Assembly (NCBI GenBank): GCA_001949185.1
Contig: BDGG01000003.1
Span: 2,773,158-2,837,157 of the forward strand
Direction: 5' to 3'
DNA: 64,000 nt
DNA from: Ramazzottius varieornatus
Taxonomy: Eukaryota > Tardigrada > Eutardigrada > Parachela > Ramazzottiidae
Both the position numbers and the translations under genes were made by a program. Shown here piece by piece: positions 12,099-24,466 of this stretch (its first letter is position 1; every line of letters begins with the position of its first letter). A model generated the notes under the pieces. The model made no database searches and was not told the origin of the DNA. It saw only the letters and a list, made by a program, of their open reading frames with translations.

Positions 12099-12504
12099 AG
12101 AGCTAGTCACTTCCTCGTTTTCTCGTGCCACAACCTACGGTTTTGCAATTTCATAATTTTTAGCCTTTAGTTTTTTCTAGTCTACAATACGAGTCTGAGA
12201 TTTAGTTCTTTTCGACAGTTTACACTCGTCCGAGTTTCCTTAGTTTTTTCTTCGTTGACAACAAACGTTCTGTTTGCTTTACGTTTTGCTTCAAGCACGT
12301 TTTTGTCTTACAATTTATATCCCATAGAGCGACTTTTCATTTTATCCTTTTCTACGATAGTCTTAGTCTCGTTCTACCGAACTGTCTCATCAGACTTTGT
12401 TTACATTGGTGCTTCCTAGTTTTGCAGACGTCACGCCGTCCTTTTTGGCCCGACTATAATCTTTCTGTAAATTATCATTCATACTTCCGGAGAAACTTCT
12501 CACT
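12099..12504. other. Convergent 3' flanks
   Basis: T-rich sequence shared by the 3' UTRs of ANKLE1 (+) and the serine-rich gene (-). No other feature seen. Confidence 0.5.
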
Positions 12505-13807
12505 TCACAGGACTTTATAGCGATCGTAATTACCGGTACGATGATGATGATTTCGCTCGTACACCCTCGCCATCGTTTTCTGATAGTCCGCATCAACCTG
12601 GTAAGAATCACAACGCGGACTAGACCTAGAAGGGTTCGTCTCGTACTTGGAAGAAAACGAAGATTTAAAATCAGAGCTCCCCCACGGTTTCCTATGTTCT
12701 GAATCTGGTACACTAAAATCTCGACTCTTATACGGATCAGCGGAAGAATTGATAAAGCTTTGCGATGAAGATCGGAACTCTGATTTCGCCGCTGTTGACC
12801 ACTGATTGCTCGTTGTGCGAGGCCTTGCATCTGTCTTCAACTTTGTCGAGCCTGAAAGTTTACGTAAGATGTAACATGAGCTTGTAAGAAATACAGTAAC
12901 GGCAAAATACCTTTGTAGTTCGAGGAAGAACTTGAGGGGATGACGCTCGGAATATGCTCGGATGGAATAGTTTGGCGTGGGACGATGTTGATAGTTGGTA
13001 TTGAGTGATAAGAACCACGATTCCGAAGGAAGTGAGAAGGGACTCTGGTACCGTTCAGACTTTCCTTGCTGGAAGACTGCTTAGGAGAAACAACATCCCG
13101 ACTGTATGCTCCAAGAAGCGGACCGGACCGCGTGGTACTCGCTATTCCACCCGTACCGTATCTCGCCAAGGCTGGACTTGAGGCACGCTCCGCATGGTTC
13201 GATGCCCTGGATGAAGGCTGGATGAAGGATGAGGAGCTCGAGTAGCTGGTCGTATAGCTGTGCGATGATGTGGTGGGCCGGGCAAGCTTGACTGGATCCG
13301 GGGAGCAGAACTTCCGGGAAGGCAAAAGGACTTTGGGCGGTGGAGTATCGTAGTTTTTCCGGTCTTCTATCGTAGAGGAAGAACGCGGTGAGATCTTCGA
13401 CGTTGGTGGCCTGCTTCTGGACCGTGAGTCGGAAGGACAGCAGCTGTGGCAACCGAGCGAGGAAGTTGAGCTTTTGGCGGAGATGTCGGCTGGGTCGTCG
13501 GAGAACCGCAGTCCCAAGTCTGTCCATCTTCCGGGTACGGTAAGGTTGAAGACGCGGGATAACTGGACAGCTGCGCCGTATTCACCGTCCCACAATCTGT
13601 TGCAAACAAACAACTGTCCGTCGTTTCACTCAACGCCTTACAAAGTCCGACATACCGTTCCACTAAATTAGCCACATGTTGATAGCGCTCTTCGGATTGC
13701 TGGATTCTGAAACGTGCTTCTTTGAGGTCGGTTTCCAGCTCATTAACCCGTACAGCAAAGGTGGCGTCCCCGGCTGCCGACGATCGATACAGCTTCGAAG
13801 TCGACAT
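12505..13807 (-). CDS. Serine-rich protein with short N-terminal coiled coil, unknown function
   Basis: Three exons on the minus strand (13807-13656, 13596-12911, 12851-12505) join in phase to give 394 residues. The 59-bp first intron has a strong GTATGT donor, and its removal restores the long frame. Residues about 17-50 (VNELETDLKEARFRIQQSEE) look like a coiled coil. The rest is disordered, basic and very rich in Ser, Thr, Pro and Arg (for example TTSYSSSSSF), with many possible phosphorylation sites. I do not recognise the family. This composition is common among cytoskeletal or centrosomal adaptors, but that is only an impression. The start ATG is the first in frame and precedes the coiled coil directly. 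Confidence 0.75.
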
Positions 13808-14620
13808 TCCCTCTTTCCGCGTTCACAGTTGTCGGACGGAAAAGAAAAGCAAACATCCGCAATCAGTACTTCAACAAAACTCAGCCGGAGCTTCAGTCTG
13901 GAGAGAGTTGTTCCTATAATTATGTTTGGGAACTGGCAGAGCCGTCATAGAAACGCCAATTAACAGGTGGCGGTGGCGCTTTTGCCGCCACTGCGTACCT
14001 TTGCTTGTGCGCAACCTTTCGCTCCTCCCAAGTGCGTGCAACAGGTGCAAATCGAGTGCTCCAATCAAGTCATCGGTCCACTGACTGAGGATAACAGCGC
14101 ATCGCAATCTCGGTATTGTTCTTTGTTGTTAGTCTGAAAAGATTTTCCATGGCGCAATCTTTTGTTCCGGGTTGCTCACCGTCAGTAGAACTCCGAAGTT
14201 AGCTGCATGGGACCTGTTTGATACTACCGTAACTTACCTGAATACGTATCGTGAGGGACGTGCACGTCTCGAGAGCGAGCTTCAATTCTGTCGCCGACAT
14301 CCTGCAGCCTAAATTGTCGCATATACTTATCCGGACGCGTCTTTGTCGAGGAAGAGGAACACAGAACCAGCAGACAGGTTTGCTGAAGCGACATGAAGTC
14401 TGGCCTTCTTCCTGTTTGACCCAAGGGTTTGTCTTTATGTAGGTAATTGGACAGTCGTTTGAAACCTCGCTATTGTAAGCTCTATTGTAAGTTTTTTTCC
14501 AGTCAGTAGTCGAACTCGTTAGTTGCGAACTTTGCTCGTCCGCTCATTTGAACTTTCTTCTTGAAACAGAAGGCTTTCGCTGTAGTACTATCTATCGCCC
14601 AACCGTCACAAGTCCCAACC
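13808..14620. promoter_or_regulatory. Divergent upstream region (813 bp)
   Basis: It separates the starts of the minus-strand serine-rich gene and the plus-strand PIN gene, so it should hold both promoters. I see no TATA-like box I would trust and no additional exon. Confidence 0.35.
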
Positions 14621-15513
14621 ATGTCTTCAGCAGAAAACACCCCCGAATTCCAGTTTCGCAAAGATGTGGAAATGAGTCCTGTTGCCCCTCGCGCGGAAGC
14701 CCTCAGCGGCGTCGAATCAGAAGACGTGGAGAATATCATGTCCGACAGTCCCCATGATGAAGCAACCGTTCCGGACTGCGACATTACAGTTGACGTTGCT
14801 CCCTTAGAGTCTCCAAAGCTAGCTGTGAAGCCCCTGAACGTCGAATCGGACGATAGTTTCGCGAATTCAGTCGTCGTTCTCGACACGAACCTTCTGGTAT
14901 CAGAAGAAGGCAGACGTTTCGTTGATTTGCTCAAGTTTGACACAACTATCTGTGCTCGAACGGTCTTCAAGCTTCCTTATGCAGTCCTTAGTGAGCTCGA
15001 TAGACTAAAGACGAAGAAGATTCGGGGCGAACTCGCAGAGCCAGCGCGAAGAGCTATCAGTGCTGCCAGGTAATATTTATTATTAATGCAATGGGTGTCA
15101 TCTTATGTTATGTCATGTAGTTACCCCTACATTACCCCTATGTTGTAAGATTACATTGTGTTCGGTTTGGCAGTTTCCTAAAGGATCGGTTGATGCAAGG
15201 CGACAAGCGCTTTGTCATTCAGAGCGCGATGGATGACAACATGAAGGGGAAGATCCGACTGGAGAACAACGATGACCGGATCCTCAACTGCTGCCTGCAG
15301 ACAATAGAGACCTGTGGTGGCAAGAAAGCAGTATATTTCGTAACTAACGATGTAAACCTGCAGTTAAAAGCTCGAGCTTGCGACATTCCTCCCTCGAGGA
15401 TCCTAGAGTCGCCGCAGTTAGTCGGGACTATCGAAATAATGAAGTCCTTCAAGGAACAGAACCGAGCTAAGCACCACCACTCGTTGCTTTTCCCAGCAAG
15501 AACCTCAGTATAA
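14621..15513 (+). CDS. PIN-domain ribonuclease, short SWT1-like paralogue
   Basis: Two exons (14621-15069, 15174-15513) give 262 residues. The ATG sits in ACCATGT and follows an upstream stop. An acidic, serine-rich N-terminus is followed by a PIN domain. VVVLDTNLLVSEEGRRFVDL carries the first metal-binding aspartate, LPYAVLSELDRLK the conserved glutamate, and NNDDRILNC and YFVTNDVNLQLKARA the C-terminal aspartates. These motifs match SWT1, a nuclear endoribonuclease that helps clear faulty mRNPs. A full-length SWT1 lies 13 kb away on the opposite strand (28257-30717). This copy lacks the SWT1 C-terminal helical domain and the long N-terminus. All expected catalytic acidic residues appear to be present. 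Confidence 0.85.
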
Positions 15514-16227
15514 GCGTCGTCCGTGGGTGGTAAAGTGCAGTTGGGTCAAGTGCTCGGTAATGAAAGCCAGCTTGCATGAGACGCGCTACAATTTGAAGCA
15601 TTACAAAATTCTATCCTAGCCTTGCCACCACTTTTGTTATTTTTACTCTTTGGAGCTCGCGATATCATCACGTCACGAGCTTGCCAGCTTGTTACATCTT
15701 TGTTAGACACTCAGTTTATCCACATTGGAGTCTTATCGCCAGGAAAGCCAAATTTTCTTGGAGTGGCATGCATTCTTGTTGAAATGTGCTTACTTGACTC
15801 ACTGCAGCGATATTGAAACCTACGAACCGAGTGATTCTCGAAACGGGAAGTTGCAGAAATGGCCGCCATGTCGTCGGTTGAATGAGAATACCGGCATAAG
15901 TGCTTTAGGTTCTCGGAAAAATTACTTGGGGTAGTCGCTGCATCTCGTCGGTCTTAACGTACGAATGGTTAGTTAGGCTCTGTAGTAGGTAGAGAAATGG
16001 AAAAAAACCGACCGAGATCACCATGGTCACTTAGGTAAAGCTTCACTGACGTCGACTGTTGAGTACTTGTCCAGTGGGCAGTATTGCACCCTTCGCTCTA
16101 TCCATCCGCTATTATCGATGGCGTGTAATATTACCCACGAACTCGCAACATGATGCCTTGCTGTTCCGTGCATTACTTTGAGTTTGTATCAAATTATATC
16201 TGGAACTGATTGTAAGCATCAGGAAAG
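15514..16227. other. Intergenic spacer
   Basis: 3' flank of the PIN gene and upstream region of the next small gene. Nothing else recognised. Confidence 0.4.
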
Positions 16228-16804
16228 ATGTTCGGCAAGAAAGAACCTCGAAAGTCTTCGGTGAAAGGTCCTGCAGATAAAGCCAAGCTTGAACCGGAAA
16301 AGCAAGACAAGACTTCGAGTAACTCCGCCTTCCTTCCTTCGTTCGAGATAGAAAATTATACTTCATACTTAAATGTATTTTAAGTGATATTTGCATTACA
16401 GAGCTGTCAAAGGTTCCACTCCTGAAAAAGCTGGCCAAGTCTGACAACGGCCAAAAGCACGATACCAACGTGCCAGACTACTGCATACCGAATCCCGATG
16501 GACTCGGACCCGCAGTTCCGGGTCAAAATGATAGTACGTCCTTCATTAAACTATTGTTCTAAGTTGAATACTGATACATTAGCTTCATTGCCTGACTGTT
16601 CATTGTGACAAAATTTACCGTGCAGAATACCACCATACCAACCCAAAGTTGCCCAACATCATTTCAGCAACCAGTACGTGAAACTTAACTAGATAATCTT
16701 ATTTATGTTTGTTCGTTTCGTGATCGTCTTTTGGCCGTTTGGTAGGCATATTTGACTCGAAGAACTCAAAGACAGATATTGCCATCAAGAACCTGACAAG
16801 CTAA
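16228..16804 (+). CDS. Small lysine-rich protein, unknown function
   Basis: Four short exons (16228-16318, 16402-16533, 16626-16673, 16746-16804) all join in phase 1 and give 109 residues, starting MFGKKEPRKSSVKG and ending KTDIAIKNLTS. The protein is hydrophilic, with many Lys, Ser, Asn and Pro residues, including a CIPNPDGLGPAVPG stretch, and has no membrane segment or known domain. The four matching splice phases and clean GT-AG borders are the main support. No function can be assigned. Confidence 0.6.
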
Positions 16805-17132
16805 CCATCCTCCCCACACACGTACTCACTCCATTCATCACCCAGTTTTACTAGTTCCTAGTTTATTCCCGTATTCCAGAACGTTGATTGACTGCATGTA
16901 GAGCATCTGCGGTCTCGTACCGCTCAAGCTTGGCAACTGTACCATGTGATAAAGCGAGTTCCTTGTGCGGATTTCGTCTGTTATGGTAGTACAAAATCCA
17001 ACTTGTGTTTCATTAATATTGCTGCTTTGACATGACGAACCACAGGGAAGGAATAACAGAAAGACATGGTGCTCCTGAAAAGATTTTCATGGTAAAACCC
17101 ATACGTTATTTGTGGTGTCAGCGAATGTAGGC
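16805..17132. other. Intergenic spacer
   Basis: No feature recognised. An additional 5' exon of the following gene could lie here; the ATG at 17059 is not in a compatible frame. Confidence 0.35.
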
Positions 17133-18438
17133 ATGAAATCTCTAACTTTTGAAACTATTGTCAAGAACCTCATCACCATCTGCTTGACTTCCGCGTCCCA
17201 TCTCTTCGAGCATATCCGATACCTTGAGCTGTACAGTAACCAGCTAAAAGTTGATCTGGAGAACCAGAATGCAGACATCTCTGACGACATTGCCAGCGCG
17301 ATGCTGATTATTTGGGAAGTGGATCGAGTAATGTCCCAAGGTCACTGGGAGAAACTGACATCGTACGTCGAAAGGTACTCCAGTACGTTTTCGCATCAAC
17401 GATATTTTCCTGTCTTATGTCCGATAATCCGATCGTTTTTTCGTGCTGAAATATGTGGGACGTCGTTAAACGACTTGAACATGATGGCTTTCCCAGGTGA
17501 CACACACCTACGGCCAATAACAAGGGAAAAGTGCGCCACTGGGAAAAACGTTGATGTTCAGTTCCTTTGCCGGCGTCCTACTCCTTATCCATATTTGAAT
17601 TAAACTATGATAATTTGAGTGATTTGAATTCAATTTTAATTTACTCTACAATATCATTTGTGAATATTCAGAGCACACTCCTCTACCGATTCTGGTGGTG
17701 GCTAACTTGAGCGAGACCGTTATGAACCGATCATCGGACTACGTTCGCCATCTGGTGCGCGACGTTCAGTGGTTCCTCACCGCATCTTTCGACCCTTCGC
17801 CATCGAAGCATCTGTGGAAAGCCGTATTGATGCGGAACAACCTCTTTCAACCCGCCTACTTCAAAGCCCACGTACATTGGCTGTATTCGAAAGCAAAACG
17901 CCGCCCAAAAGTCCAAATCCGTTCATACCTAGAAATCCGCATTCAAACATCAGAAAGAAGCACTACAGAGCGGTTGGAAGACGCAGACTATATTCCATAC
18001 AAAACCCAAGATTCTGAACATGCTAAAGCGAGGTTCTTGGACACGCCCGACTTCCGGAAACTTCAATGGTACAGCGGACTGGACGGTGACCATTTCCTGG
18101 CTGACTTCAGCAACAGCCAACTCACCAATATGCACGTTGCGGAGTTCGAGGCTCTGATGAACGATCTGAGTACTTCAGTACAGAAAGCCGAACAACAGGC
18201 AGGTCGACAAGAGTGGCAGTGCGGGGAAGTGACCAACGGGTTTGCCAAGTACATAATCTGCCACCCGGAAGCTTCATCGGACTATGTCGTGAATCTACCA
18301 AAGCCTCTTCGTGCCTGGGAAGTGACGCTTTTAATCACACAAGCTGTTCCACGAATGCGGAAAACCGGGCATTCCTCTATAGTACATCCGGAAGAAATGC
18401 AACCACTAAGCGACACCGGAAGAGTTCAAACTGTATGA
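17133..18438 (+). CDS. Uncharacterised 338-residue protein
   Basis: Two exons (17133-17382, 17672-18438) join in phase 1. The N-terminal part (ASHLFEHIRYLELYSNQLKV, SAMLIIWEVDRVM) looks all-helical, like repeats of helical hairpins. The C-terminal part is mixed and hydrophilic. I do not recognise the family. The start is the first ATG in frame; an upstream exon is possible because the frame stays open a little further 5'. The intron carries a palindromic element. Its stop codon is only 20 bp from the stop codon of the convergent nucleoside hydrolase, so their 3' UTRs must overlap. Confidence 0.65.
17457..17579. mobile_element. Intronic palindromic element, copy 4
   Basis: A nearly full-length copy running from GGGACGTCGTTAAACGACTT to CTTTGCCGGCGTCC. 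The core right arm GTGCGCCACTGGG is intact and the left arm is diverged (CCCAGGTGACACAC). It lies in intron 17383-17671. Confidence 0.75.
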
Positions 18439-18458
18439 ATCACAATGTTTTCAGAGTA

Positions 18459-19927
18459 TTACGAGTTTCCTTTTGGAAAGTTTTGTACCATCACCATTTT
18501 GACTAGCATCTCTTTCATGCGTTCTTTGTCGAGTGCGAGTACGTGGCGCACCTGGTTCTTACCGTCAGATGATCTGCCGTAAAATCTCTTGTCGACGACG
18601 CACTGACCTCGTGTCAGCCTGCCGGCCAGTTCGACTTCCGTCGACCATACGCAGAACTTTGCGCAGATTTCCGGGTTCAAGAAGAGCGCCATCACCCATT
18701 CATCGCACAGGATGAAACCCGATTCCTGGTCGTAACCGGGAAGGCTGGCGTCCATGCTGCTTAGAATTCTGTTGTTAATGTTGCGAATAAATCGTCCTTG
18801 TGGTGTGTCTCTTGAGTACAGACTCTCTTTCATCCAAGACTAAAAAGTGAGAAAACAAAACAAATAACACCAACAATAAGCGGTCCAATGAGATTTGTAG
18901 ACTTACGTATTTGAACCTGTTTTCCATCAACGAACACGTTTCCCAGCCCAACATTATAACTTCACACGAGCAGTTGCTCAGTACAATGCTAGCGGCTTCC
19001 GGATCGTGGTAGAAGTTAAACTCAGCAGCTGCAGTATCGTTACCTTCGCCTAAAGAACCAAAGTGCAAGTTACCAAACCATAAAATACCAAAGATGAAAG
19101 AGGATCACAACGCATTACGTCATCACTTACCGGCATGGTTTCCGCCCATGATGTAAACGGACTTCAACAGCCGTGTGAAGTCAGGATCGATCTTAATCGC
19201 GATGGCCAGGTTTGTCAATGGTGCCAGACAGATGACGCTGACTTCTCCCGGATACTTCTTGGTGAACTGCGAGATGACAGTTGTGGCGTGTTCAAGTTGC
19301 AGCATGGAGATGTCGACCGGTCCGACGTCGAGGATATCAGGTGGACAGTCACCCAACCCATCTTCCCCATGGTACGGCTCTCCAAACTTGATGTTCCCGA
19401 TGATTGGAGCTTTACAGCCTGCATACACCGGGATCTGTGAACAGATACAGCTGAGGGACAGAACTGTAGTTTTTAGGGCCGGCAGCAAGCGTCTGTTCCT
19501 TGCAATAAAGGTCAGACACAAAAGCTAAGCATCTCCTTTTACCGCGATGACTTACATCTAAACGTTGAGCAACGGTGAGGACCTTCAAGACGTTCGAGCA
19601 TACTAGAAATAAGCTGAAAATTAGTCTGAGCTAACAATTTAGCGGAGCGGTACAGACGTCATCGCGGCTCCAGCGCTCGCTGGTTGCGCCTAAGCGGCGG
19701 ATGACATCACGCGTCGACTCGATAATCATAACACGAGTAGCAAGTTAAGGAATATCACCATTCTCCAACAAAGTGTTGCCTCCGACGCATGTTATGGCGA
19801 GTATTTCTGCCGAAGGATCGGCGAGAGCTAGAAAAATAGCTTGAGCATCATCTATTCCGACATCGGTGTCGATAATAATTTTCCGCCTAAGGCCAAGAGC
19901 GGAAGACGATGAGCGATTGTCCTCCAT
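18459..19927 (-). CDS. Inosine-uridine preferring nucleoside hydrolase
   Basis: Five exons on the minus strand (19927-19759, 19602-19556, 19434-19131, 19049-18907, 18839-18459) join in phase to give 347 residues. The family hallmark DTDVGIDDAQ is at about residues 20-29; its aspartates bind the catalytic calcium. It is followed by IPVYAGC, EDGLGD, ICLAPLTNLAIAI, MGGNHAGEGNDTAAAEFN and the C-terminal LCDEWVMAL. This enzyme family splits ribonucleosides into base and ribose in purine and pyrimidine salvage. The conserved D, N and E residues of the active site are all there and the length is normal. An in-frame GTG further upstream leaves the N-terminus uncertain by a few residues; I chose the ATG at 19927. 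Confidence 0.92.
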
Positions 19928-20768
19928 CACGACTGGCTTCGTCTTCTTCACAACAAATCTCAGATGCTACAAAAATATCGGCAGAACCAACATGCACCTA
20001 TAAAAAGTCCGGAAATTATGATGTGAATTGCGAAGAGATAGCAGCTCAGACTGGTCGCTGCTCACGGGGTATCGCTGATAAGGCCTATCGCATCCGATAA
20101 ACCGTGATAACCGGCTCCAATCGGAAGTGCATCCCTCACAACATGTCTGGTAGAACATCCCATCCACCTAGGGTTTCGGACGTACAGTGAAAGGATCTGT
20201 TGAAGTTCACACGAATGCGCAGTTCGCTGTGGAGTGGAAAAGATGAAATGAAACGGAAGTCTGATACACCGGCAGTCCGGCACTTCCAAAACGGCAAGTT
20301 GTTGAACAGTTTTCCTGTTTGTCTTACTTCAGTCATTTGTATGACATTACCAAACGTTGACATTACTTGATGACCATATAAAGTCAAGAGTCAGGCACTC
20401 AAGTGTTGTCGGGCTCGTGAGCAGTGACCGCCATCAGGTCAACCGTCCCGCAGAATCAGAAAGACGAGTATGGAGCAACTTTCTTTACGCAACAAGAATC
20501 AATATACACCTTGGATCGCAACTCTGGTATTGGTTATGCATTTTGAACATAAAGCAAGAGTAGGTCCAGCTGTTCAAGAGGAGAGGAACCAGCTGGATCG
20601 CGGGTCTGAAGTCTCGAATGGATAAAACTTCAGGTCGTATTTCTGGATTGTAAAACCATCATAACAAGGTCCGTATAGTCAGTAAACAACAATGATCAAG
20701 TAGTGGTAAACGGTAATGAGTAAGTAATGAAACAAGACAACCATCAAGAGCTCCAGTTAGAGGTTTCC
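19928..20768. other. Intergenic spacer
   Basis: Upstream region of the nucleoside hydrolase and downstream region of WDR70. Several short open frames, none recognisable. Confidence 0.4.
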
Positions 20769-23329
20769 TCATGGTCCTTCCATCTTTGGACGTTTCCGAG
20801 CTCTTTCCGCAATGTCAATCTCCGCAACCTGTGCAGGAGTCTGAAAGATCGTTTTCGGTTGTGTCTTCGAGTACGCCGGTGAGACCCAGTAAGGATCATT
20901 CTTGGCTGCTTCCGCATGTCGCAGTAGAGCGTCCCTCGGGTTGATATCTTCATCGGGCAGCTTCTGCGCGTAACCCAGTTTCCTCACGAGGTAGGAAGAG
21001 ATGGTTCCACCAGCTTGTCCCACTCGACCTCCAGCACCAGGTCCCGTCATGGGCAGTTCCGGTTTGCGGGATTTCACGGGATCCTTCCTAGCTCTTTCGA
21101 ACTGGGCTTGCTTGCTCCGCTGCTTCTCCTCCTTAAACATCGGCAGTGCGAAGGGTGTGATGATGTAGTCAGCGGTCACTGCGTCAGTCAGCTTGGCTCG
21201 TCTCTTCTTTGATGTCCGGCACAGGAGCGCTCCGTTGTGAGACATGTTGGGATCGAAGAAAACCTTCACCTGTCCTTCGGCTACAACAAGAAACAAACTC
21301 TTCGTAAACCAGGAGATCACTTTTCTCAGTTTAAATAATATTCAGGAGGTCGGCAGATGATTTCACCGAGATGGTTGCATGAACTGGCGCAGGCTTTCGG
21401 TATCATTGGCTAAGAGCGTGCGGCACCTGAGAAACGATCTGGGTGAGTTCATTTGCCGACCTCCCATTTCACCTTTCCGTTTCACTCAGGGGATATTTCA
21501 ATAACATTTTCTGAAATTCTTGGTGCGTCATTTCAGGTGAACAACCGGAAATTTTTTCCCTACCTGTGCTGGCGAAGATCTGGTTGAGTTTCGGATGCCA
21601 AGCGATCCTAATGATGCTTTCGGTGACGACCGCAAGCTCCTTGATGAGTTGCCAGGTCGCTCTGTCATAGATGACCAATTTACTCTGTCCTGCGTCTTTC
21701 CTGACAGAGGTCCCAGTGATCACGAGCTTGTCGTTCGGACTGAATAAACAGTCCGTTTGAGGATACAAACAGGGAAGTCCAGTGGCCTCAAAGACAACCT
21801 TCTTGGGCGTAGCCAGATCCCAAAGCCTCAAAGCTCCATCCAGTCCTCTCGAACAGATCATCTTCCCGTCGTAGGAGAAACAAACGGAAGTGACGCAGTG
21901 CTCGTTCTTTCCTACACTTTGATGAGCGGACCTACAAGCACAGAAATTAGAAACCAAGTTAGAGTAGCTGAATATCATCTTTGATTATGCTGATACCTTA
22001 TAAGTTTTGCTGGAGCGACGAAGCTGGTCTTTGTCAAATCGTACACTTGGATCGAGCCATCTTGACATCCAGCCGCGATGAATTTCCCGTCTTTACTGTA
22101 GGTACATGTCGAAGGTCTTGTCGGTAGTCCATTGGCAGCTTTCATCTTGATGCAGTACTTGTGCTTCTCTTTGTCATCCGTTGTCCAGATGCGGACACTT
22201 CCGTCATCTGAACAGCTCATGAACTCGTTCTTGACTTTCGGACTGAAGGCACCGCCGTTCACCGTTGAAATATGTCCCTGCAAGCATGAAACTAAAGATT
22301 AGAGTGAGCTCCACAGTTATTCGATACACAATTTATACCTTTGTTGCAACCATGTCTTTGATATACTGGAAACCTTTAGGACATTCGAGTACATTGTATC
22401 CTTCTCGGTCAATGATCTTAGGCTGTGCGTTACCTGAGCACACTAGTATTTGCTCACCGCCATTGCTGAAACTGAGGTTGTTGATGGTGTGGGCTTCACA
22501 TGGTCGGCACGTGCGGAATGGGTTTAAGTTAGCCTGCATACCCCCAAAGTCCCATAGCTTCACTTCGAAATCAGTACTTCCGGTGACGAACCTAGCACCT
22601 GCTGGATCAAGTGTCAGGGCTGTCACAGCCTTCTCCCCATGTTCGAATGTGAGATCGTAGGCGCAAGGTACTTTCCATTCATCTTTCGTGCCGTCGTTCT
22701 TATCTTCTCCTTCATTATCATCGTCCTCATCGGTGTCGTTCCCTTCCTCCTCCGCACTTGGCAGTCCGGAGTCTTTTGGCTCACTTGGCCCAGTTTCAAT
22801 TGACGACGCTGGGGGCAGGGTGGGCCCTGAGGCGGCTTTGGGAGGTAGAGGGAATTTCTGGTAAGCTGGTCGAGATGGAATGCTTTGAACACCGTCGTCA
22901 TCGTCGTCAGATTCTTGTCGAATGGCCTGTTCTCGTGCAGTCTGAACCATGGCCTCGATGTCAAAATTCCTAGCTTTGCGAGAGTTTCCGGAAGCGAAAC
23001 CAGCAAAACCCATGACTCTGGCCATGGCTTCTGCTTCGTCAGCCCCAGCGGAAGATGTCGTGTTAGGACGAGATGTCAAGGAGACTGGCCTGTCTAGCGC
23101 ATTCGCGCTCGTTGTAACGCTTCGAGCAGCTGTTGCGGCTTGACGGTCGTAATGACGGATTGTATCATCATCGTCATCGGAATCGGCATCTCGGTTATTA
23201 TTCTTTCTCCCACCTGAAGTACAGAGGTTGTGTCTGATACATATGGAAGACTCAATCGTGGATAGAGCTATCCATCTCACCTGAACTGCGTAGGCGCAGG
23301 CTGCGCATCTCCTCCAAATCCTCGTCCAT
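20769..23329 (-). CDS. WDR70: WD repeat-containing protein 70
   Basis: Five exons on the minus strand (23329-23281, 23213-22339, 22277-21997, 21931-21564, 21280-20769) join in phase to give 694 residues. The N-terminal third is acidic and disordered (SDDDDDT, NDTDEDDDNEGED), with the family motif ARVMGFAGF. WD40 repeats follow (VTGSTDFEVKLWDFGGM, MSCSDDGSVRIWTTDD, CSRGLDGALRLWDLATPKK). The C-terminus (DPNMSHNGALL, DYIITPFALPMFKEE) is typical of WDR70, a nuclear protein linked to chromatin and the DNA damage response. Length and domain order are normal. Intron 4 carries a palindromic element. Confidence 0.93.
21345..21464. mobile_element. Intronic palindromic element, copy 5
   Basis: It runs from GGAGGTCGGCAGATGATTTC to GAGTTCATTTGCCGACCTCC as a long inverted repeat, with a diverged core (ACTGGCGCAGG ... 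GCGTGCGGCACCTGAG). It lies in a WDR70 intron (21281-21563). It shows the full termini of the family well. Confidence 0.75.
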
Positions 23330-23780
23330 CTTCAGCAATCTTTAAGGTTCCGACACCCCGTATGGAAGAAATTGTCTCTTAGCGCTCCCCGGATCCACAG
23401 TCACGATAACTAACGTAGCAGACACGCTCAGGAACGGAAACTGGCGAGTGGAGACGGAGGGAGAATGCCGGAAGTGAACGGAAATTTCGAAACCACAACA
23501 ATGGAACGTCTTGGATTAAGAGTTTGCGATAATCCACGATGGCACACAAAGAAGGTGTGGCAAGGTCGGAGTGCTAACATAAATTACAAGACTCGTTTAG
23601 ACCGTTCTCGTTAACGAAGCAGGCAGCCATTCCTGTAGGCTCATAGCTGACTATAGTACAAGCAGTCGCAATTCCGGTATCCAAACCCGCTTGCTAGTTG
23701 GAATTTTGCGAGAGCTCCGCCCAGAAGGCTGGCCTTCCAGCGGAGCTTTAAAACGAATCAGACCACTTGAGTCATCGTAC
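23330..23780. other. WDR70 upstream region
   Basis: Probable promoter and 5' UTR of WDR70. No further feature recognised. Confidence 0.35.
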
Positions 23781-23990
23781 AGTGTAGGCAAATAAGGTAC
23801 TCTAAAAGGGGGCAAGGCCAAAATCGACGTGACGCAGAAAGCAAACAGCTGATCAAGCTGCAGTCCAGAGACGTGAACTGCCGCTTGATCTGCTGATTAC
23901 TTCGAGCCGGAGTGTCTACGCCACTTGTCGAAAACTCGATCTTGGCCCTCCCCCTTTTAGAGTACCTTATTTGCCTACACTAGTTCGACT
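23781..23990. mobile_element. Terminal-inverted-repeat element (about 210 bp)
   Basis: The left end AGTGTAGGCAAATAAGGTAC is matched by its reverse complement at the right end, and the inverted match continues for about 45 bp through a CTCTAAAAGGGGGC segment. No coding capacity, so a MITE. The next element starts immediately after it. Confidence 0.8.
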
Positions 23991-24466
23991 CAAAGCTGGC
24001 GTTTACCTAAATTTGGGCCGTTTGTTTAGCTAAACGGACGTTGGGATTGATCAAGCTCACCAAACAGACCCCGCCCACTCAGTTTAGCTAAACGGATTGA
24101 AATCGTCCATTTAGCTAAACGGAGCCTGTTAATCGCCTCAGTGACGTCGGCATCGAGCGCGAAAATTTCAAACGGTCAAACAGACCAGCTGCCTACGGTT
24201 CACTCGACTAGGCATCTGAAGGAGACAAACTGTAAACACACTAAAGTGAAAGGTATAAATAATGAAGAATACTCCGCTCAAAAAATTTCCCTTTTACGGT
24301 TCTGACGTCACAGCCTTTTCTACTTCATTTGGTGTGTTAGACTGTGAGTGATTATTTCGGTACTCAGACCTGAAATTTCAATTGATCACCCGATTGGTTG
24401 ATTTACTTAAACAAACGCCGTTTTTAAACGACTGCTTTTACGTAAACGCCAGCTTTGAGTCGAGCT
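23990..24466. mobile_element. Terminal-inverted-repeat element (about 475 bp)
   Basis: Ends TAGTTCGACTCAAAGCTGGC and its near-perfect reverse complement at 24442-24466 (one mismatch in about 26 bp). Inside are three copies of TTTAGCTAAACGG, itself a palindromic motif. No coding capacity. Confidence 0.8.
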
